A stretch of 64,000 bases of DNA, from positions 1 through 64,000 of the forward strand of contig JADGCH010000009.1 of the NCBI GenBank assembly GCA_015229115.1, read 5' to 3'. The DNA is from Magnetococcales bacterium (lineage in GTDB: Bacteria; Pseudomonadota; Magnetococcia; Magnetococcales; JADGCH01). Below, in pieces: positions 7,648-16,236 of this stretch (its first letter is position 1; every line of letters begins with the position of its first letter). The translations under genes were made by a program, and so were the position numbers. The notes under the pieces are model-generated. The model saw only the letters and a program-made list of their open reading frames with translations, made no database searches and was not told the origin of the DNA.

Positions 7648-8850
7648 ATGTTGATGGTCGCTGATATTCCGTTCGACTTTGTCCTGTTTGCCCTGACTCT
7701 GTCCGGTGTGGCGTTGCTGCACCGGTATACATTGCAGGTAGCCCTGTCTGGTTTAGCGGCCATTATTGGCTACAAGTGGCTGGTGACCGGATTCAAGCAG
7801 GGTGCTGGTTGGACCGGTTTGATGCTGCACATGGGCCATGAATGGGTTATTTTGACCAATCTGCTCTGTCTGCTGCTGGGATTTGCCCTACTCTCCAACC
7901 ATTTCGAACGCACCGGCTTGCCGGAGCTGATGCCGAAATTCCTACCAAGTGGCTGGCTCGGTGGCTTAGCGTTGTTGGCGCTCATCTTTGTGCTGTCCAG
8001 TTTTCTGGACAACATCGCCGGAGCCCTGATTGGTGGCACCATTGCCAATATCGTGTTCCGCAAGCGGGTTCACATCGGTTATCTGGCCGCTATTGTTGCT
8101 GCTTCCAATGCGGGCGGATCAGGCAGTGTTGTGGGCGATACTACCACCACCATGATGTGGATTTCTGGCATCAGTCCGGTAGAGGTTCTGTCAGCTTACA
8201 GTGCTGCGACAGTGGCGTTGCTGGTAACGGGCATTCCGGCCTCGATTCAGCAGCATCGCCATGCTCCAATCGTTTCGACGCCCGATGAGGGGGTCACCAT
8301 CGATGGAGCACGCATCGCTATCGTGTTCTTCATCCTGATTTTGGCCATTGTGGCCAATGTATCAGCCAATGTCTTTTTTGTTGGCTTGGCGGATGCTTTT
8401 CCCGTCATCGGCGTGGCAGTTTGGGTTGCTCTGATTGCATCGGCGCCGTTGCGTCAGCCTGACTGGGGCCTGTTGCCGGAGGCCGTTAAAGGTAGTCTCT
8501 TTCTGCTAGCGCTGGTGACTTGTGCCTCGCTGATGCCGGTGGAGAAGTTGCCCGTCGCTTCGTGGCAGACTGCCTTTGGTCTTGGGTTTGTTTCGGCGGT
8601 GTTCGACAACATCCCGTTGACGGCGTTGGCCATCAAGCAGGGCGGTTATGATTGGGGCGTACTGGCCTATACGGTTGGGTTTGGTGGTTCGATGATCTGG
8701 TTTGGTTCGTCGGCTGGTGTCGCCATCGCCAACCTGTTTCCGGAAGCCAAATCAGTCGCTTCCTGGGTCCGTTATGGCTGGCATGTAGCCTTAGCCTACG
8801 TTGTTGGCTTTTTTGCTATGATGGCCACGGTAGGCTGGCAGCCGCGCTGA
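7648..8850 (+). CDS. NhaD/ArsB-superfamily ion transporter, copy 2 (tandem paralogue)
   Basis: A 400-residue paralogue of the preceding gene that can be aligned with it along its full length with few gaps and long identical blocks (for example HMGHEWVILTNLLCLLLGF and SSFLDNIA). It carries the same GGSGSVVGDTTTTMMW and FDNIPLTALAIKQGG motifs. Unlike copy 1 it lacks the N-terminal signal-like segment and begins directly at the first shared helix (IPFDFVLFALTLSG). ATG 7648 and ATG 7654 are both possible starts. The 5-base gap indicates co-transcription; the two products may form a heteromer or be dosage copies. It ends two bases before the convergent macB permease gene. Confidence 0.75.
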   Translation: MLMVADIPFDFVLFALTLSGVALLHRYTLQVALSGLAAIIGYKWLVTGFKQGAGWTGLMLHMGHEWVILTNLLCLLLGFALLSNHFERTGLPELMPKFLPSGWLGGLALLALIFVLSSFLDNIAGALIGGTIANIVFRKRVHIGYLAAIVAASNAGGSGSVVGDTTTTMMWISGISPVEVLSAYSAATVALLVTGIPASIQQHRHAPIVSTPDEGVTIDGARIAIVFFILILAIVANVSANVFFVGLADAFPVIGVAVWVALIASAPLRQPDWGLLPEAVKGSLFLLALVTCASLMPVEKLPVASWQTAFGLGFVSAVFDNIPLTALAIKQGGYDWGVLAYTVGFGGSMIWFGSSAGVAIANLFPEAKSVASWVRYGWHVALAYVVGFFAMMATVGWQPR

Positions 8851-8851
8851 G

Positions 8852-10072
8852 TCATTGATACCTCAACGCTTCAATCGGATTCATCCGGGCTGCTTTGCGG
8901 GCCGGATAGAGTCCGAAGAAAATTCCCACCGCTGCTGCTACCAGCAAGGCAACCAGCACCGACGCCATGGTCACCACTACGGCCACCTGAAACAGCTGGC
9001 TGGCGGCCCAGGCCCCGGCGATGCCACACAGCATGCCGGCCAGGCAGCCAATCAGCGAGATCATGATCGATTCCAGCAGGAATTGTAGCAGAATGTCGCG
9101 CTGTCGGGCACCAATGGCCAGACGCAGGCCAATTTCACGGGTGCGTTCCGTCACCGCCACCAGCATGATGTTCATGATGCCGATGCCACCCACCAGCAGT
9201 GAGATGGAGGCAATCGAACCGAGCAGCAGTGACATGATGCGAGCCATTTCCGTGGCCGAGTTGGCCACCGCGGTGAGATTACGGATGGAGAAATCATTTT
9301 CGCTGCCATCGCGCAATCGATGGCGCTGGCGTAACAGGCTGGTAATGGACTGCTCCACAGAGGCCATGACGTTGTCGGAACTGGATTGCACCAGAATCAT
9401 GCGTACCGATCCGGGGGCAGGGGCCCCAAACAGGTGGCGCTGGGCCGATGTGAGCGGTATCAGAATGGTGTCATCCTGATCGCGGCCATCGAAACTCTGT
9501 CCCTTGGCAGCCAGCAATCCCACGACGGTAAAAGGGCTGTTGCGGACACGGAGGGTCTTGCCGATCGGATCCTCGTTACCGAACAGATTGATGGCCACCG
9601 TTTGGCCAATCAGGGCCAAACGGCTGGCGGAACGGACATCGCTATCGGTGAAAGGCAGTCCCGCCACCAATGGCCAGGAACGGGCCGGCAGGTAGTCGGG
9701 GGTGGTACCCAGAATGGAACTGCTCCAGTTACTGGCACGGTAGACGATTTGGGCATTGCCCATGTAGACCGGAGCCACACGTGTGACATGGGGCAGGGCG
9801 GCGATCGCCTCGGCATCGTTGATGGTCAGGGTTGGTGCTGCGCCGCTGCCGCTACGGGCTCCTCCCAGGGTGGTTGATCCTGACACAACCACCAGCAAAT
9901 GGCTACCCATGGCGGCGATGGTCTGTTGCACCGCCCATTGGGCTCCCTGCCCAACGGCCATCATCAGGATCACTGAGGCCACCCCAATCACCATGCCCAG
10001 CATGGTCAAAAAGGAGCGCATGCGATTGCTTCCCATGGCCTGCCACGCTTCACCGACCATCATCCGTATCAT
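8852..10072 (-). CDS. macB: MacB-type ABC transporter permease
   Basis: A 406-residue permease of the MacB/FtsX class. It has an N-terminal transmembrane helix (FLTMLGMVIGVASVILMMAV), a large periplasmic domain (about residues 45-275, with the MacB_PCD pattern) and three C-terminal helices starting at ISLLVGGIGIMNIMLVAV with the ERTREIGLRLAIGA motif. Here the ATPase is a separate polypeptide rather than fused as in E. coli MacB. Start ATG 10072 overlaps the ATPase stop in an ATGA, implying coupled translation. With MacA and the TolC-like protein it should form a tripartite pump for macrolides, peptides or siderophore-like substrates; the substrate is unknown. Confidence 0.9.
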   Translation of the reverse strand: MIRMMVGEAWQAMGSNRMRSFLTMLGMVIGVASVILMMAVGQGAQWAVQQTIAAMGSHLLVVVSGSTTLGGARSGSGAAPTLTINDAEAIAALPHVTRVAPVYMGNAQIVYRASNWSSSILGTTPDYLPARSWPLVAGLPFTDSDVRSASRLALIGQTVAINLFGNEDPIGKTLRVRNSPFTVVGLLAAKGQSFDGRDQDDTILIPLTSAQRHLFGAPAPGSVRMILVQSSSDNVMASVEQSITSLLRQRHRLRDGSENDFSIRNLTAVANSATEMARIMSLLLGSIASISLLVGGIGIMNIMLVAVTERTREIGLRLAIGARQRDILLQFLLESIMISLIGCLAGMLCGIAGAWAASQLFQVAVVVTMASVLVALLVAAAVGIFFGLYPARKAARMNPIEALRYQ

Positions 10073-10749
10073 AGTGCGACCAACCCGTCGCGCAAATGGA
10101 TGATGCGGCTGGCATAGCCGGCCATATCATCCTCGTGCGTGACCAGCAGGATGGCGATGCCGCTGCGGTTCAGTTGCTGAAACAGTGCCATGACATCATG
10201 GCTGGTATGACTGTCAAGATTACCAGTGGGTTCATCCGCCAGGATCAGTCGTGGCTGGTTGATCAGGGCGCGGGCAATGGCGACGCGCTGTTGTTGACCA
10301 CCGGAGATATGGCTTGGCAGCCGATTGGCCTGTTGAGACAGTCCCATGCGCTGCAGCAGGGCACTGGCACGGTCACAACGTTCGGCTTTTGGCACAGCAG
10401 CGTAGATCAGCGGCAGGGCGACATTGTCGACCAGGTTTAATCGTGGCAGCAGCTGAAATCCCTGAAAGACAAAACCGATGGTGCGATTGCGCAACCGTGC
10501 ACGCTGGTCGGGGTTCATAGCCGCCACCGACTGGCCGTCGAGGATGTAATCACCGCAACTCTGGTTGTCGAGACAACCGAGAATGTTGAGCAATGTCGAT
10601 TTTCCTGAACCGGAACTGCCCATGATGGCCACAAACTCACCGGACTGGATGGTAAAGGAGAGATCGTGCAACACCGGTACAGCACCGGCTGCTGTGGTAT
10701 ATTGTTTGCCAAGATGGCGGACAACGACAAGATCGTGATGTTGCGACAT
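10069..10749 (-). CDS. MacB-type ABC transporter ATP-binding protein
   Basis: A 226-residue ABC ATPase of the LolD/MacB type. It has Walker A GSSGSGKST, Q-loop region FVFQGFQLLPRL, signature HISGGQQQRVAIARAL, Walker B LILADEPTGNLDS and switch histidine in LLVTHEDD. It energises the adjacent FtsX-like permease from the cytoplasmic side. The start codon overlaps the macA stop by one base (TGATG) and its own stop overlaps the permease start (ATGA), so the three genes are a tight operon on the minus strand. Length and motifs are complete. Confidence 0.93.
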   Translation of the reverse strand: MSQHHDLVVVRHLGKQYTTAAGAVPVLHDLSFTIQSGEFVAIMGSSGSGKSTLLNILGCLDNQSCGDYILDGQSVAAMNPDQRARLRNRTIGFVFQGFQLLPRLNLVDNVALPLIYAAVPKAERCDRASALLQRMGLSQQANRLPSHISGGQQQRVAIARALINQPRLILADEPTGNLDSHTSHDVMALFQQLNRSGIAILLVTHEDDMAGYASRIIHLRDGLVAL

Positions 10750-11909
10750 CAGAACATACGCATTCGTAATAAACCACCGCCTGACCCCGCTGTACGTTGG
10801 TCAGTCACCCGTTCACCTGTTACGACAACCTGTCCAGGGGTCACTTCACCATCCACCATCTCGGTGTAGCGTTGATCGCTGAGACCCAGGGTGACCGATA
10901 CAGCGCGGGGTTGGTCGTTTTCCAGCAGATGGACGATGCCGCTGGCGCCATCTTTTTTACGTGAGCGCTTCTCCGTTGTCCCCTGTTCCTGTTGTGTGAC
11001 AGGTTTGTAACGCAACGCGGCATTAGGCAGCAGCAGTACGTCCTGTCGTTGATCGACTGCCAGGGTGACATAGGCGGTCATGCCGGGCATCAGCCGTTGC
11101 TCAGGGTTATCGACGGCAATGACCACGTCATAGGTCACCACATTCTGCTGGACGGTGGCATTGAGGCGAACCTGGCGTACAGTGCCTACGAAAGAGCGAT
11201 CAGGCCAGGCATCAACGGTAAAATGGGCGATTTGACCGGCCTTGATGTACCCGATATCGGCTTCGGCAAAGTTGGCGTCGATCTGCATCTGGGCCAGATC
11301 CTGGGCGATGCGGATCAGGGTTGGTGTCTGAAAGCTGGCGGCGACGGTCTGGCCAACATCAACCATGCGGTCGATCACGACACCCGACACCGGGGAACGG
11401 ATGACGCTGTTTTTGAGATTGATCTGATCCTTGTCGGCCTGGGCTTGGGCCAGCTCCAACTGGGCTACTGCCGAACGGTAGGCCTGTACGCTTTGGTCCA
11501 TCTCCTGACGTGAGATGTAGTCCTGCGCCAACAGGGCCTGGGAACGCTGCTGATTGGCTCGTGCCAGATCGAGGGCCGCCTGGGCACTCTTGAGAGAGGC
11601 CAGACTTTGACGGGCCTGGGCGTGCAACAGCGAATCATCCAGTTCCAGCAGTTTATCTCCCGGTGCTACCTTGGCATTGAAATCGACATGAATGGTGCGT
11701 ACCGTACCAGAGACCTGGGTACCGACGTTGACTATCGTGACCGGATTCAACGTGCCATTGGCCGATACACGGCGCACCACATCACCACGACGCAACACTT
11801 CGCTTTGGTAACGCGGGGTGGCCGGTTGATTGGCTGACCACTGTTGCCAGCCCCAGGTGCCACCACCAGCCAGCACGATCAACAGCAGCAGCGAACGCAT
11901 CATGGTCAT
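10749..11909 (-). CDS. macA: MacA/HlyD-family periplasmic adaptor
   Basis: About 386 residues from the ATG at 11909, chosen because aggaatcgg precedes it; the frame is open to 11945. It has one N-terminal membrane anchor (SLLLLIVLAGGGTWGW), then a barrel-sandwich half (VSANGTLNPVTIVNVGTQVSG), a coiled-coil hairpin (about residues 100-170, rich in Ala/Gln/Arg with SLASLKSAQAALDLARA), the second sandwich half (VIRSPVSGVVIDRMV) and beta-barrel domains. It bridges the MacB permease and the outer-membrane TolC channel. First gene of the macA-ATPase-permease operon; gloB and the tolC-like gene lie just upstream on the same strand. Confidence 0.9.
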   Translation of the reverse strand: MTMMRSLLLLIVLAGGGTWGWQQWSANQPATPRYQSEVLRRGDVVRRVSANGTLNPVTIVNVGTQVSGTVRTIHVDFNAKVAPGDKLLELDDSLLHAQARQSLASLKSAQAALDLARANQQRSQALLAQDYISRQEMDQSVQAYRSAVAQLELAQAQADKDQINLKNSVIRSPVSGVVIDRMVDVGQTVAASFQTPTLIRIAQDLAQMQIDANFAEADIGYIKAGQIAHFTVDAWPDRSFVGTVRQVRLNATVQQNVVTYDVVIAVDNPEQRLMPGMTAYVTLAVDQRQDVLLLPNAALRYKPVTQQEQGTTEKRSRKKDGASGIVHLLENDQPRAVSVTLGLSDQRYTEMVDGEVTPGQVVVTGERVTDQRTAGSGGGLLRMRMF

Positions 11910-11990
11910 AGTTCCGATTCCTGTCAATATTACCATGAAGGTCACAACGTGATTTTCATGGTCGGGGGTGGAGAGGGACTTTCCCCCATC

Positions 11991-12755
11991 TCAGTAATGT
12001 TGATTGCGCCGTTCGCGCAGGGCAGCAAAGACAACTTCAGCAGACTGGCCAGCAAGGCCCAATCGTTGGGCTATATCAGGCTGGTGGCAGCGCAGAAAGG
12101 GATTGAGCTGTTTTTCCTGTGCCAGCGCAACAGGCAGGGTAGGGAGGCCCTGGCGCACCTGCTGCTGGGCTTGTTGCCAAAAATCAGTAATGGCCTGATG
12201 GTCCGGTTCCAGGATGCGCACAAAGCCCAGGTTGAGCAGAGTGTATTCATGACCAGCAAACAGGCGACAGTCATCTGGCAAGGCCATCAACTTTTGCAGG
12301 GAGTGCCACATTTGGCCAGCGCTACCTTCAAACAACCGTCCGCAACCAGCCGGAAAGAGCGTATCACCACTGAACAGGGCGTCACCGACTTGATAGACCA
12401 CATGCCCCAGGGTGTGACCCGGGGTGGCCATGACGGTTACACTCTGGTCACCCAGTGACAGCCTATCCCCATCAACCACGGCATGGTCCAGGGTGGGTAA
12501 TCGATGGCGATCGGCTGCCGCCCCTGTTACACGGGCCTGATAGCGCTGGCGCAGCGGTTCGACCCCAGCGATGTGGTCGCTGTGATGATGGGTGATGAGG
12601 ATATGGGATAATCCCAGATCATGACGATCAAGAAAGGCCATGACCGGTTCCGCCTCACCGGGGTCTACTGCTGCCATCTGGTCCGGCGCAGTGGGAAACA
12701 GCCAGACGTAATTGTCCTGTCGCACCAGAACCGGTGTTACGGGGATGGTTTCCAT
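11991..12755 (-). CDS. gloB: Hydroxyacylglutathione hydrolase (glyoxalase II)
   Basis: A 254-residue metallo-beta-lactamase-fold enzyme that hydrolyses S-D-lactoylglutathione to D-lactate and glutathione, the second step of methylglyoxal detoxification. Metal ligands are visible in ITHHHSDH (residues about 54-61), TPGHTLGH, FSGDTLF and AGHEYT; the C-terminal region carries LNPFLRC, the glutathione-site region of glyoxalase II. A clear ribosome-binding site (ggaggagtaag) precedes the ATG. It lies between the tolC-like gene and macA, with short gaps, so it may simply ride in an efflux transcript. No glyoxalase I gene is in view. Confidence 0.92.
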   Translation of the reverse strand: METIPVTPVLVRQDNYVWLFPTAPDQMAAVDPGEAEPVMAFLDRHDLGLSHILITHHHSDHIAGVEPLRQRYQARVTGAAADRHRLPTLDHAVVDGDRLSLGDQSVTVMATPGHTLGHVVYQVGDALFSGDTLFPAGCGRLFEGSAGQMWHSLQKLMALPDDCRLFAGHEYTLLNLGFVRILEPDHQAITDFWQQAQQQVRQGLPTLPVALAQEKQLNPFLRCHQPDIAQRLGLAGQSAEVVFAALRERRNQHY

Positions 12756-12760
12756 CTGCC

Positions 12761-14089
12761 TTACTCCTCCACCGATCGATCTAGTTGGCCCATGGCTCGG
12801 GCCAGTGTTATACGCGCCACACGCCAGTCATAGCTGGACTGGATCAGTTGTTGTTGGGCGCTGGCCAGAGCATTTTGGGCGTTGAGCAGATCCAGTATCT
12901 GGCCGACACCAGCACGGTAGCGTCCCTCAGCTACCTGCAACGACTGTTGCGCCTGCAGCAGCAACTCCCGACCGGTCGCAACCGCTTGGCCTGCTGTTTT
13001 GATTTCATGCCAGGCCTGCCACACCTCCAGCGCGGCCTGCTTTTGCAGATCCTGCCAGGCGATTTCCTGCTTTTCCTGTTGAATCAGGGCGTGACGGGTG
13101 CGGTGTATCGGGGCAAAACCGGAGAAGATGGGCACGTTGACGGCCACGCCGATCACGTTGTTGAGGTTGTGATCGCCACCAATCTGTTGCCGGTCCGCGC
13201 TAACGTTCAACGATAGAGTCGGATAATCAGCACTGCGTGCTGCAGCAACAGCCGCTCCTGCAGCGTGGTATTGGGCTTCGGCTGCCGCCAGATCCGGTCG
13301 TTGTTGACGGGCCTGCTCGATCAGGACTTCGACTTGCTGGATCAGTGCCTTAGCGGTGCCGTTTGGATTGTCCTGATCACTTTGATCGTTGGGGACAACC
13401 AGTTCAAAGGGAGTCGTCACCGCCAATCCCATCAGGGTGGCCAGTTGACCCTGCCGTTGTTGCCATTCTCCTTCGGCTCGTACGCGGTTGAGTTTGGCCT
13501 GTGACAGGGCGGTGCGTGCTTGTAGCACATCGGCCAGCACGCCACGACCGACCTGATAACGCAACTGGGCCGCATCAACGCTGCGCTGACTGACCCGCTC
13601 GGCCTCCTGGGTGGCGGCTACCAGGGCCTGACGGGCGAGTAACTGATAGTAGTACTGCACGGAGGTGTGCATCAATTGCTGGATCGTTGTGTTATGACTG
13701 AACTGTAGGGCATCAAGCAGATATCGGGCTTGATCAAGTGTTGCCTGACGGTTGCCAAAATCATACAGCAGGTAGGTCAGATTGAGGCCAATCGTGTGTT
13801 GTTGGTAGGGATAATCCAGCATGGATGAAGCTTTTTGGGTGCTGCTATCACGCCGATTCCAGTTTGCCTGACCGGTTACCGTTGGCAGAAAAGGGGCTTG
13901 GGCGATAGCCAACTGCTCGCGCTGGGTCCGCACGCTGGCCCAGGCTTCACGGCTGCTGCCATCGTTGCACAGCGCACGATCCATCACCTGGGCCAGCGTC
14001 AACGGCCTGGTTGGCGGGGTGTTATCGCAGGCCATAGCCGGAGCGATGCTGGTGATGGCTAGCAACAGCCATGAGAAAAATCGCTTCAT
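12761..14089 (-). CDS. TolC-family outer-membrane efflux protein
   Basis: About 442 residues from ATG 14089, chosen because gagggggaga lies just upstream and a signal peptide (FFSWLLLAITSIAPAMA) follows; the frame is open to 14158. The protein shows the internal two-fold repeat of TolC proteins: long Ala/Gln-rich helices in each half (LLARQALVAATQEAERVS, and later ALEVWQAWHEIKTAGQAV) with the LDLLNAQNALASAQQ motif near the end. It should form the trimeric exit duct for the MacA/MacB pump encoded downstream. The 65 bases upstream contain a G-rich inverted-repeat element shared with 46.26 kb. Confidence 0.88.
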   Translation of the reverse strand: MKRFFSWLLLAITSIAPAMACDNTPPTRPLTLAQVMDRALCNDGSSREAWASVRTQREQLAIAQAPFLPTVTGQANWNRRDSSTQKASSMLDYPYQQHTIGLNLTYLLYDFGNRQATLDQARYLLDALQFSHNTTIQQLMHTSVQYYYQLLARQALVAATQEAERVSQRSVDAAQLRYQVGRGVLADVLQARTALSQAKLNRVRAEGEWQQRQGQLATLMGLAVTTPFELVVPNDQSDQDNPNGTAKALIQQVEVLIEQARQQRPDLAAAEAQYHAAGAAVAAARSADYPTLSLNVSADRQQIGGDHNLNNVIGVAVNVPIFSGFAPIHRTRHALIQQEKQEIAWQDLQKQAALEVWQAWHEIKTAGQAVATGRELLLQAQQSLQVAEGRYRAGVGQILDLLNAQNALASAQQQLIQSSYDWRVARITLARAMGQLDRSVEE

Positions 14090-14090
14090 G

Positions 14091-14139
14091 TCTCCCCCTC
14101 TATACCTGATGGGGAGAGGGGGGTTGGGGGGTGAGGGGC
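14091..14139. repeat. REP-like G/C-rich inverted repeat, copy 1
   Basis: TCTCCCCCTC at 14091-14100 can pair with the GGGGAGAGGGG tract starting at 14111, and the tail GGTGAGGGGC follows. The same gagaggg...gtgagggg pattern appears in reverse orientation at 46245-46290, so it is a dispersed intergenic repeat. Here it lies in the leader of the TolC-like gene and overlaps its ribosome-binding site. Confidence 0.5.
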
Positions 14140-14154
14140 AAGCGGAATGCATGT

Positions 14155-15123
14155 TCACTCGCAGATATTGGCAACGATGTAATCCGGTCGGATGCCACGT
14201 GTGTCGGCCAGACGGGTAATTTCGGACAGGTTGTGACCGTAGATGCCGGACAGTGTCAGGCAGGTGGCAAACCCCATGGCAGCCCCTCCGAGGATGTCGG
14301 TGTCCAGTGTATCACCGACCATCAGGATGCGTTCAGGAGGGATGCCAGGTAACTGGGCCATGGCCAGACGGAAGATCGGTGGAAACGGCTTGCCGATGCC
14401 ATGAATATCGATGCTGAATTGATCCTCCAGCAGGGCGGCGGTGTAGCCAGCCACCGGATCAGGACGACCATCTTCCTTGGGGGCCACCAAATCCGGGTTA
14501 GCCAGCAACAACGGTACCCGTTTGGCTGACAGCAGCTCCAGCGTCTGAGTTTGTTGGTTGGTACCATGATAGTCACGGTCACTGCAGAACAGGATATAGT
14601 CAGCTGCTGCCAAAGGCCACGGACTGTCGTGGTGATTGACCATGAGCCGTTCCGGGTGTGGGGCGTAGACGGCACGACTGTCGGCGGTACCGACTAGCAG
14701 ATAGGGATGGCCGCGCAAGGGCGACCACTCCAGGTAAAACAGGGCTGCCATACCTGATGTGACAAAATCGGCGCTGGTGACATCAAAGCCGGTGGAGCGG
14801 TAGCGGCTCATCAGCGTTTGCGGTGATTGTGAGGCATTGTTGGAAACAATACGGAATGGACGCCCCTCAAGACGCTGACGAGTCAGAGCCGCCGCTGCCC
14901 CGGCAATTGGCAATTCTCCCATGTTGAGAACACCATAGGCATCGAAAAAGATGGCATCGTACTCAGCAGCCAGGTCTGAAAACCGCTCACGTACTACCAT
15001 CTTACCATCCAGTAGCCGTTCATCCAGCGTGGGTTGGTCAGCACACAGACGCTCCCGGTAACGCAGATAATAGGGCGTGAGCTGATCCTGACTGAGTATC
15101 TTCGCTTTAGCGTGCGTACCCAT
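14155..15123 (-). CDS. HAD-superfamily hydrolase, class IIA (NagD-like, TIGR01459 type)
   Basis: A 322-residue HAD phosphatase. Motif I is FFDAYGVLN (nucleophile Asp; the second Asp of DxD is replaced by Tyr as in this subfamily), motif II is RIVSNNAS, motif III GIGKPFPPIF with the conserved Lys, and motif IV MVGDTLDTDILGG. The class IIA cap domain lies between motifs II and III. NagD-like enzymes dephosphorylate small sugar or nucleotide phosphates; the substrate here is unknown. It lies between the Sel1-repeat gene (5-base gap) and the tolC-like gene on the minus strand. Confidence 0.85.
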   Translation of the reverse strand: MGTHAKAKILSQDQLTPYYLRYRERLCADQPTLDERLLDGKMVVRERFSDLAAEYDAIFFDAYGVLNMGELPIAGAAAALTRQRLEGRPFRIVSNNASQSPQTLMSRYRSTGFDVTSADFVTSGMAALFYLEWSPLRGHPYLLVGTADSRAVYAPHPERLMVNHHDSPWPLAAADYILFCSDRDYHGTNQQTQTLELLSAKRVPLLLANPDLVAPKEDGRPDPVAGYTAALLEDQFSIDIHGIGKPFPPIFRLAMAQLPGIPPERILMVGDTLDTDILGGAAMGFATCLTLSGIYGHNLSEITRLADTRGIRPDYIVANICE

Positions 15124-15128
15124 GGCTG

Positions 15129-15746
15129 TTATGGCTTTTTGTTACGGTTGGCGTTGGACTGCTGCAACCACTTGGCGCTTTCCTCTTTGTTCAGAGCGAC
15201 TCCGTGTCCCTTGGCATAGAGAATACTCAAATTACGCTGGGCCTCAGCTAGACCTTGGTCAGCGGCCTTCTTCAGCCACTGAAAGGCCTCTTTTTCGTCT
15301 TCGGCCGTACCAATGCCAAGGTAATACATCATGCCAAGGTTGGCCTGGGCCTCGGCCAGACCCTGCTCAGCCGCCTTGCGATACCATTCCAAGGCTTTAA
15401 CGTCGCTGGCATTGGCGCCACTGTCGCTGCCAAACAGATCGCGTTTGGCAGTATCCGGTTGTTTATTATCCTTCTTGCCACTGAACAGCAGGTCTCCCAG
15501 TGCGTTCTGTGCGCGTGCGTGCCCCTGCTGAGCGGCCTTTTCCAGCCACTGCTGGGCCTGGGTTAAATCGGTCGTTGCTCCCTGACCACCGGTAGCCAGC
15601 AGGATACCAAGTGCAGCCTGGGATTCGGCCAAGCCTTTTTCAGCCTCTTCCTGATATTCCTTGAGCTCCTTGGCCCAGGATGTCAGGGGTGATCCGATAC
15701 TGCAGGCCAACACAGCCAGGATAATCCATAAACGACTTGCTTGCAT
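15129..15746 (-). CDS. Secreted Sel1-repeat (SLR) protein
   Basis: About 205 residues. ATG 15746 is preferred over ATG 15752 because the aggggag-like site is then about 8 bases away rather than 2. It has a signal peptide (LWIILAVLACSIGSPLTSWA) and then four Sel1-like repeats of about 36 residues, each with the AxxGxAxAQxxLG pattern (for example EKGLAESQAALGILLATG and EQGLAEAQANLGMMYYLG). A non-repeat insert of about 25 residues lies between repeats two and three. Such proteins are periplasmic or envelope scaffolds for protein interactions. It is transcribed divergently from the chemotaxis operon. Confidence 0.87.
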   Translation of the reverse strand: MQASRLWIILAVLACSIGSPLTSWAKELKEYQEEAEKGLAESQAALGILLATGGQGATTDLTQAQQWLEKAAQQGHARAQNALGDLLFSGKKDNKQPDTAKRDLFGSDSGANASDVKALEWYRKAAEQGLAEAQANLGMMYYLGIGTAEDEKEAFQWLKKAADQGLAEAQRNLSILYAKGHGVALNKEESAKWLQQSNANRNKKP

Positions 15747-15771
15747 GGGCATGTCTCCCTATTTCTAACCG

Positions 15772-15824
15772 TTGCATACATGAATACTGATATGACATAA
15801 TGTTCAATTCTATCACAATTGAAC
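15772..15824 (+). promoter_or_regulatory. Candidate promoter and 8-bp inverted-repeat operator before the chemotaxis operon
   Basis: TTGCAT (15772-15777) and CATAAT (15796-15801) lie 18 bases apart. Immediately after, GTTCAATT (15802-15809) and AATTGAAC (15817-15824) form a perfect inverted repeat with a 7-base spacer. The position in the 150-base divergent gap between the Sel1-repeat gene and the STAS/che genes fits a regulator-binding site. By eye only. Confidence 0.4.
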
Positions 15825-15900
15825 TAGAATAGGATACTATGATACAGTAGACAAGTTCAGAACTTTCGGAAGATCATGCAAACAGGAAGGAACAGTACAG

Positions 15901-16236
15901 ATGTTTGAATTCAATGCCGATGACTCCGGTCAGTGCGGCACGCTGGTACTGGCTGGGGATTTGACGATTCAGCATGCCCAGCCGTTGCGGCACGCCTTGC
16001 TGGAGGCTACCAGTCAGGTTGGTCAGCAACTGTCGCTCAAGATGGGGCAGGTAGCCCGGGTTGATTTGACCGGGTTGCAGATTCTCTGTGCAGCGCATCG
16101 GGATATACTCAAAAAAGGCAAGAAGCTGCTCCTCGTTGATCAGGTCTCGGAATCTTGGCAGAATGCTGTCGTAGCTGCCGCTTTTCAGAATTGTGTCAAC
16201 AATGATGATTGTAAACTTTGGAAGGGAAAAGATTAA
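15901..16236 (+). CDS. STAS-domain protein (anti-sigma-factor antagonist-like)
   Basis: A 111-residue single STAS domain. LAGDLTIQHAQPLRHALLE is the N-terminal strand-turn-helix, and VARVDLTGLQILCAAHRD is the central segment. At the usual phosphorylatable Ser position (DSSG-like motif) the sequence reads DLTGLQ, so a Thr could be the acceptor. It is the first gene of the chemotaxis operon, with its stop overlapping the cheY start (TAATG). Similar lone STAS proteins head several proteobacterial che operons; the precise role is unclear. Confidence 0.85.
   Translation: MFEFNADDSGQCGTLVLAGDLTIQHAQPLRHALLEATSQVGQQLSLKMGQVARVDLTGLQILCAAHRDILKKGKKLLLVDQVSESWQNAVVAAAFQNCVNNDDCKLWKGKD

Noticed and set aside
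11844-12458. Plus-strand open frame over gloB
   Set aside because: Lies opposite a complete glyoxalase II gene with all metal ligands; no independent signal.
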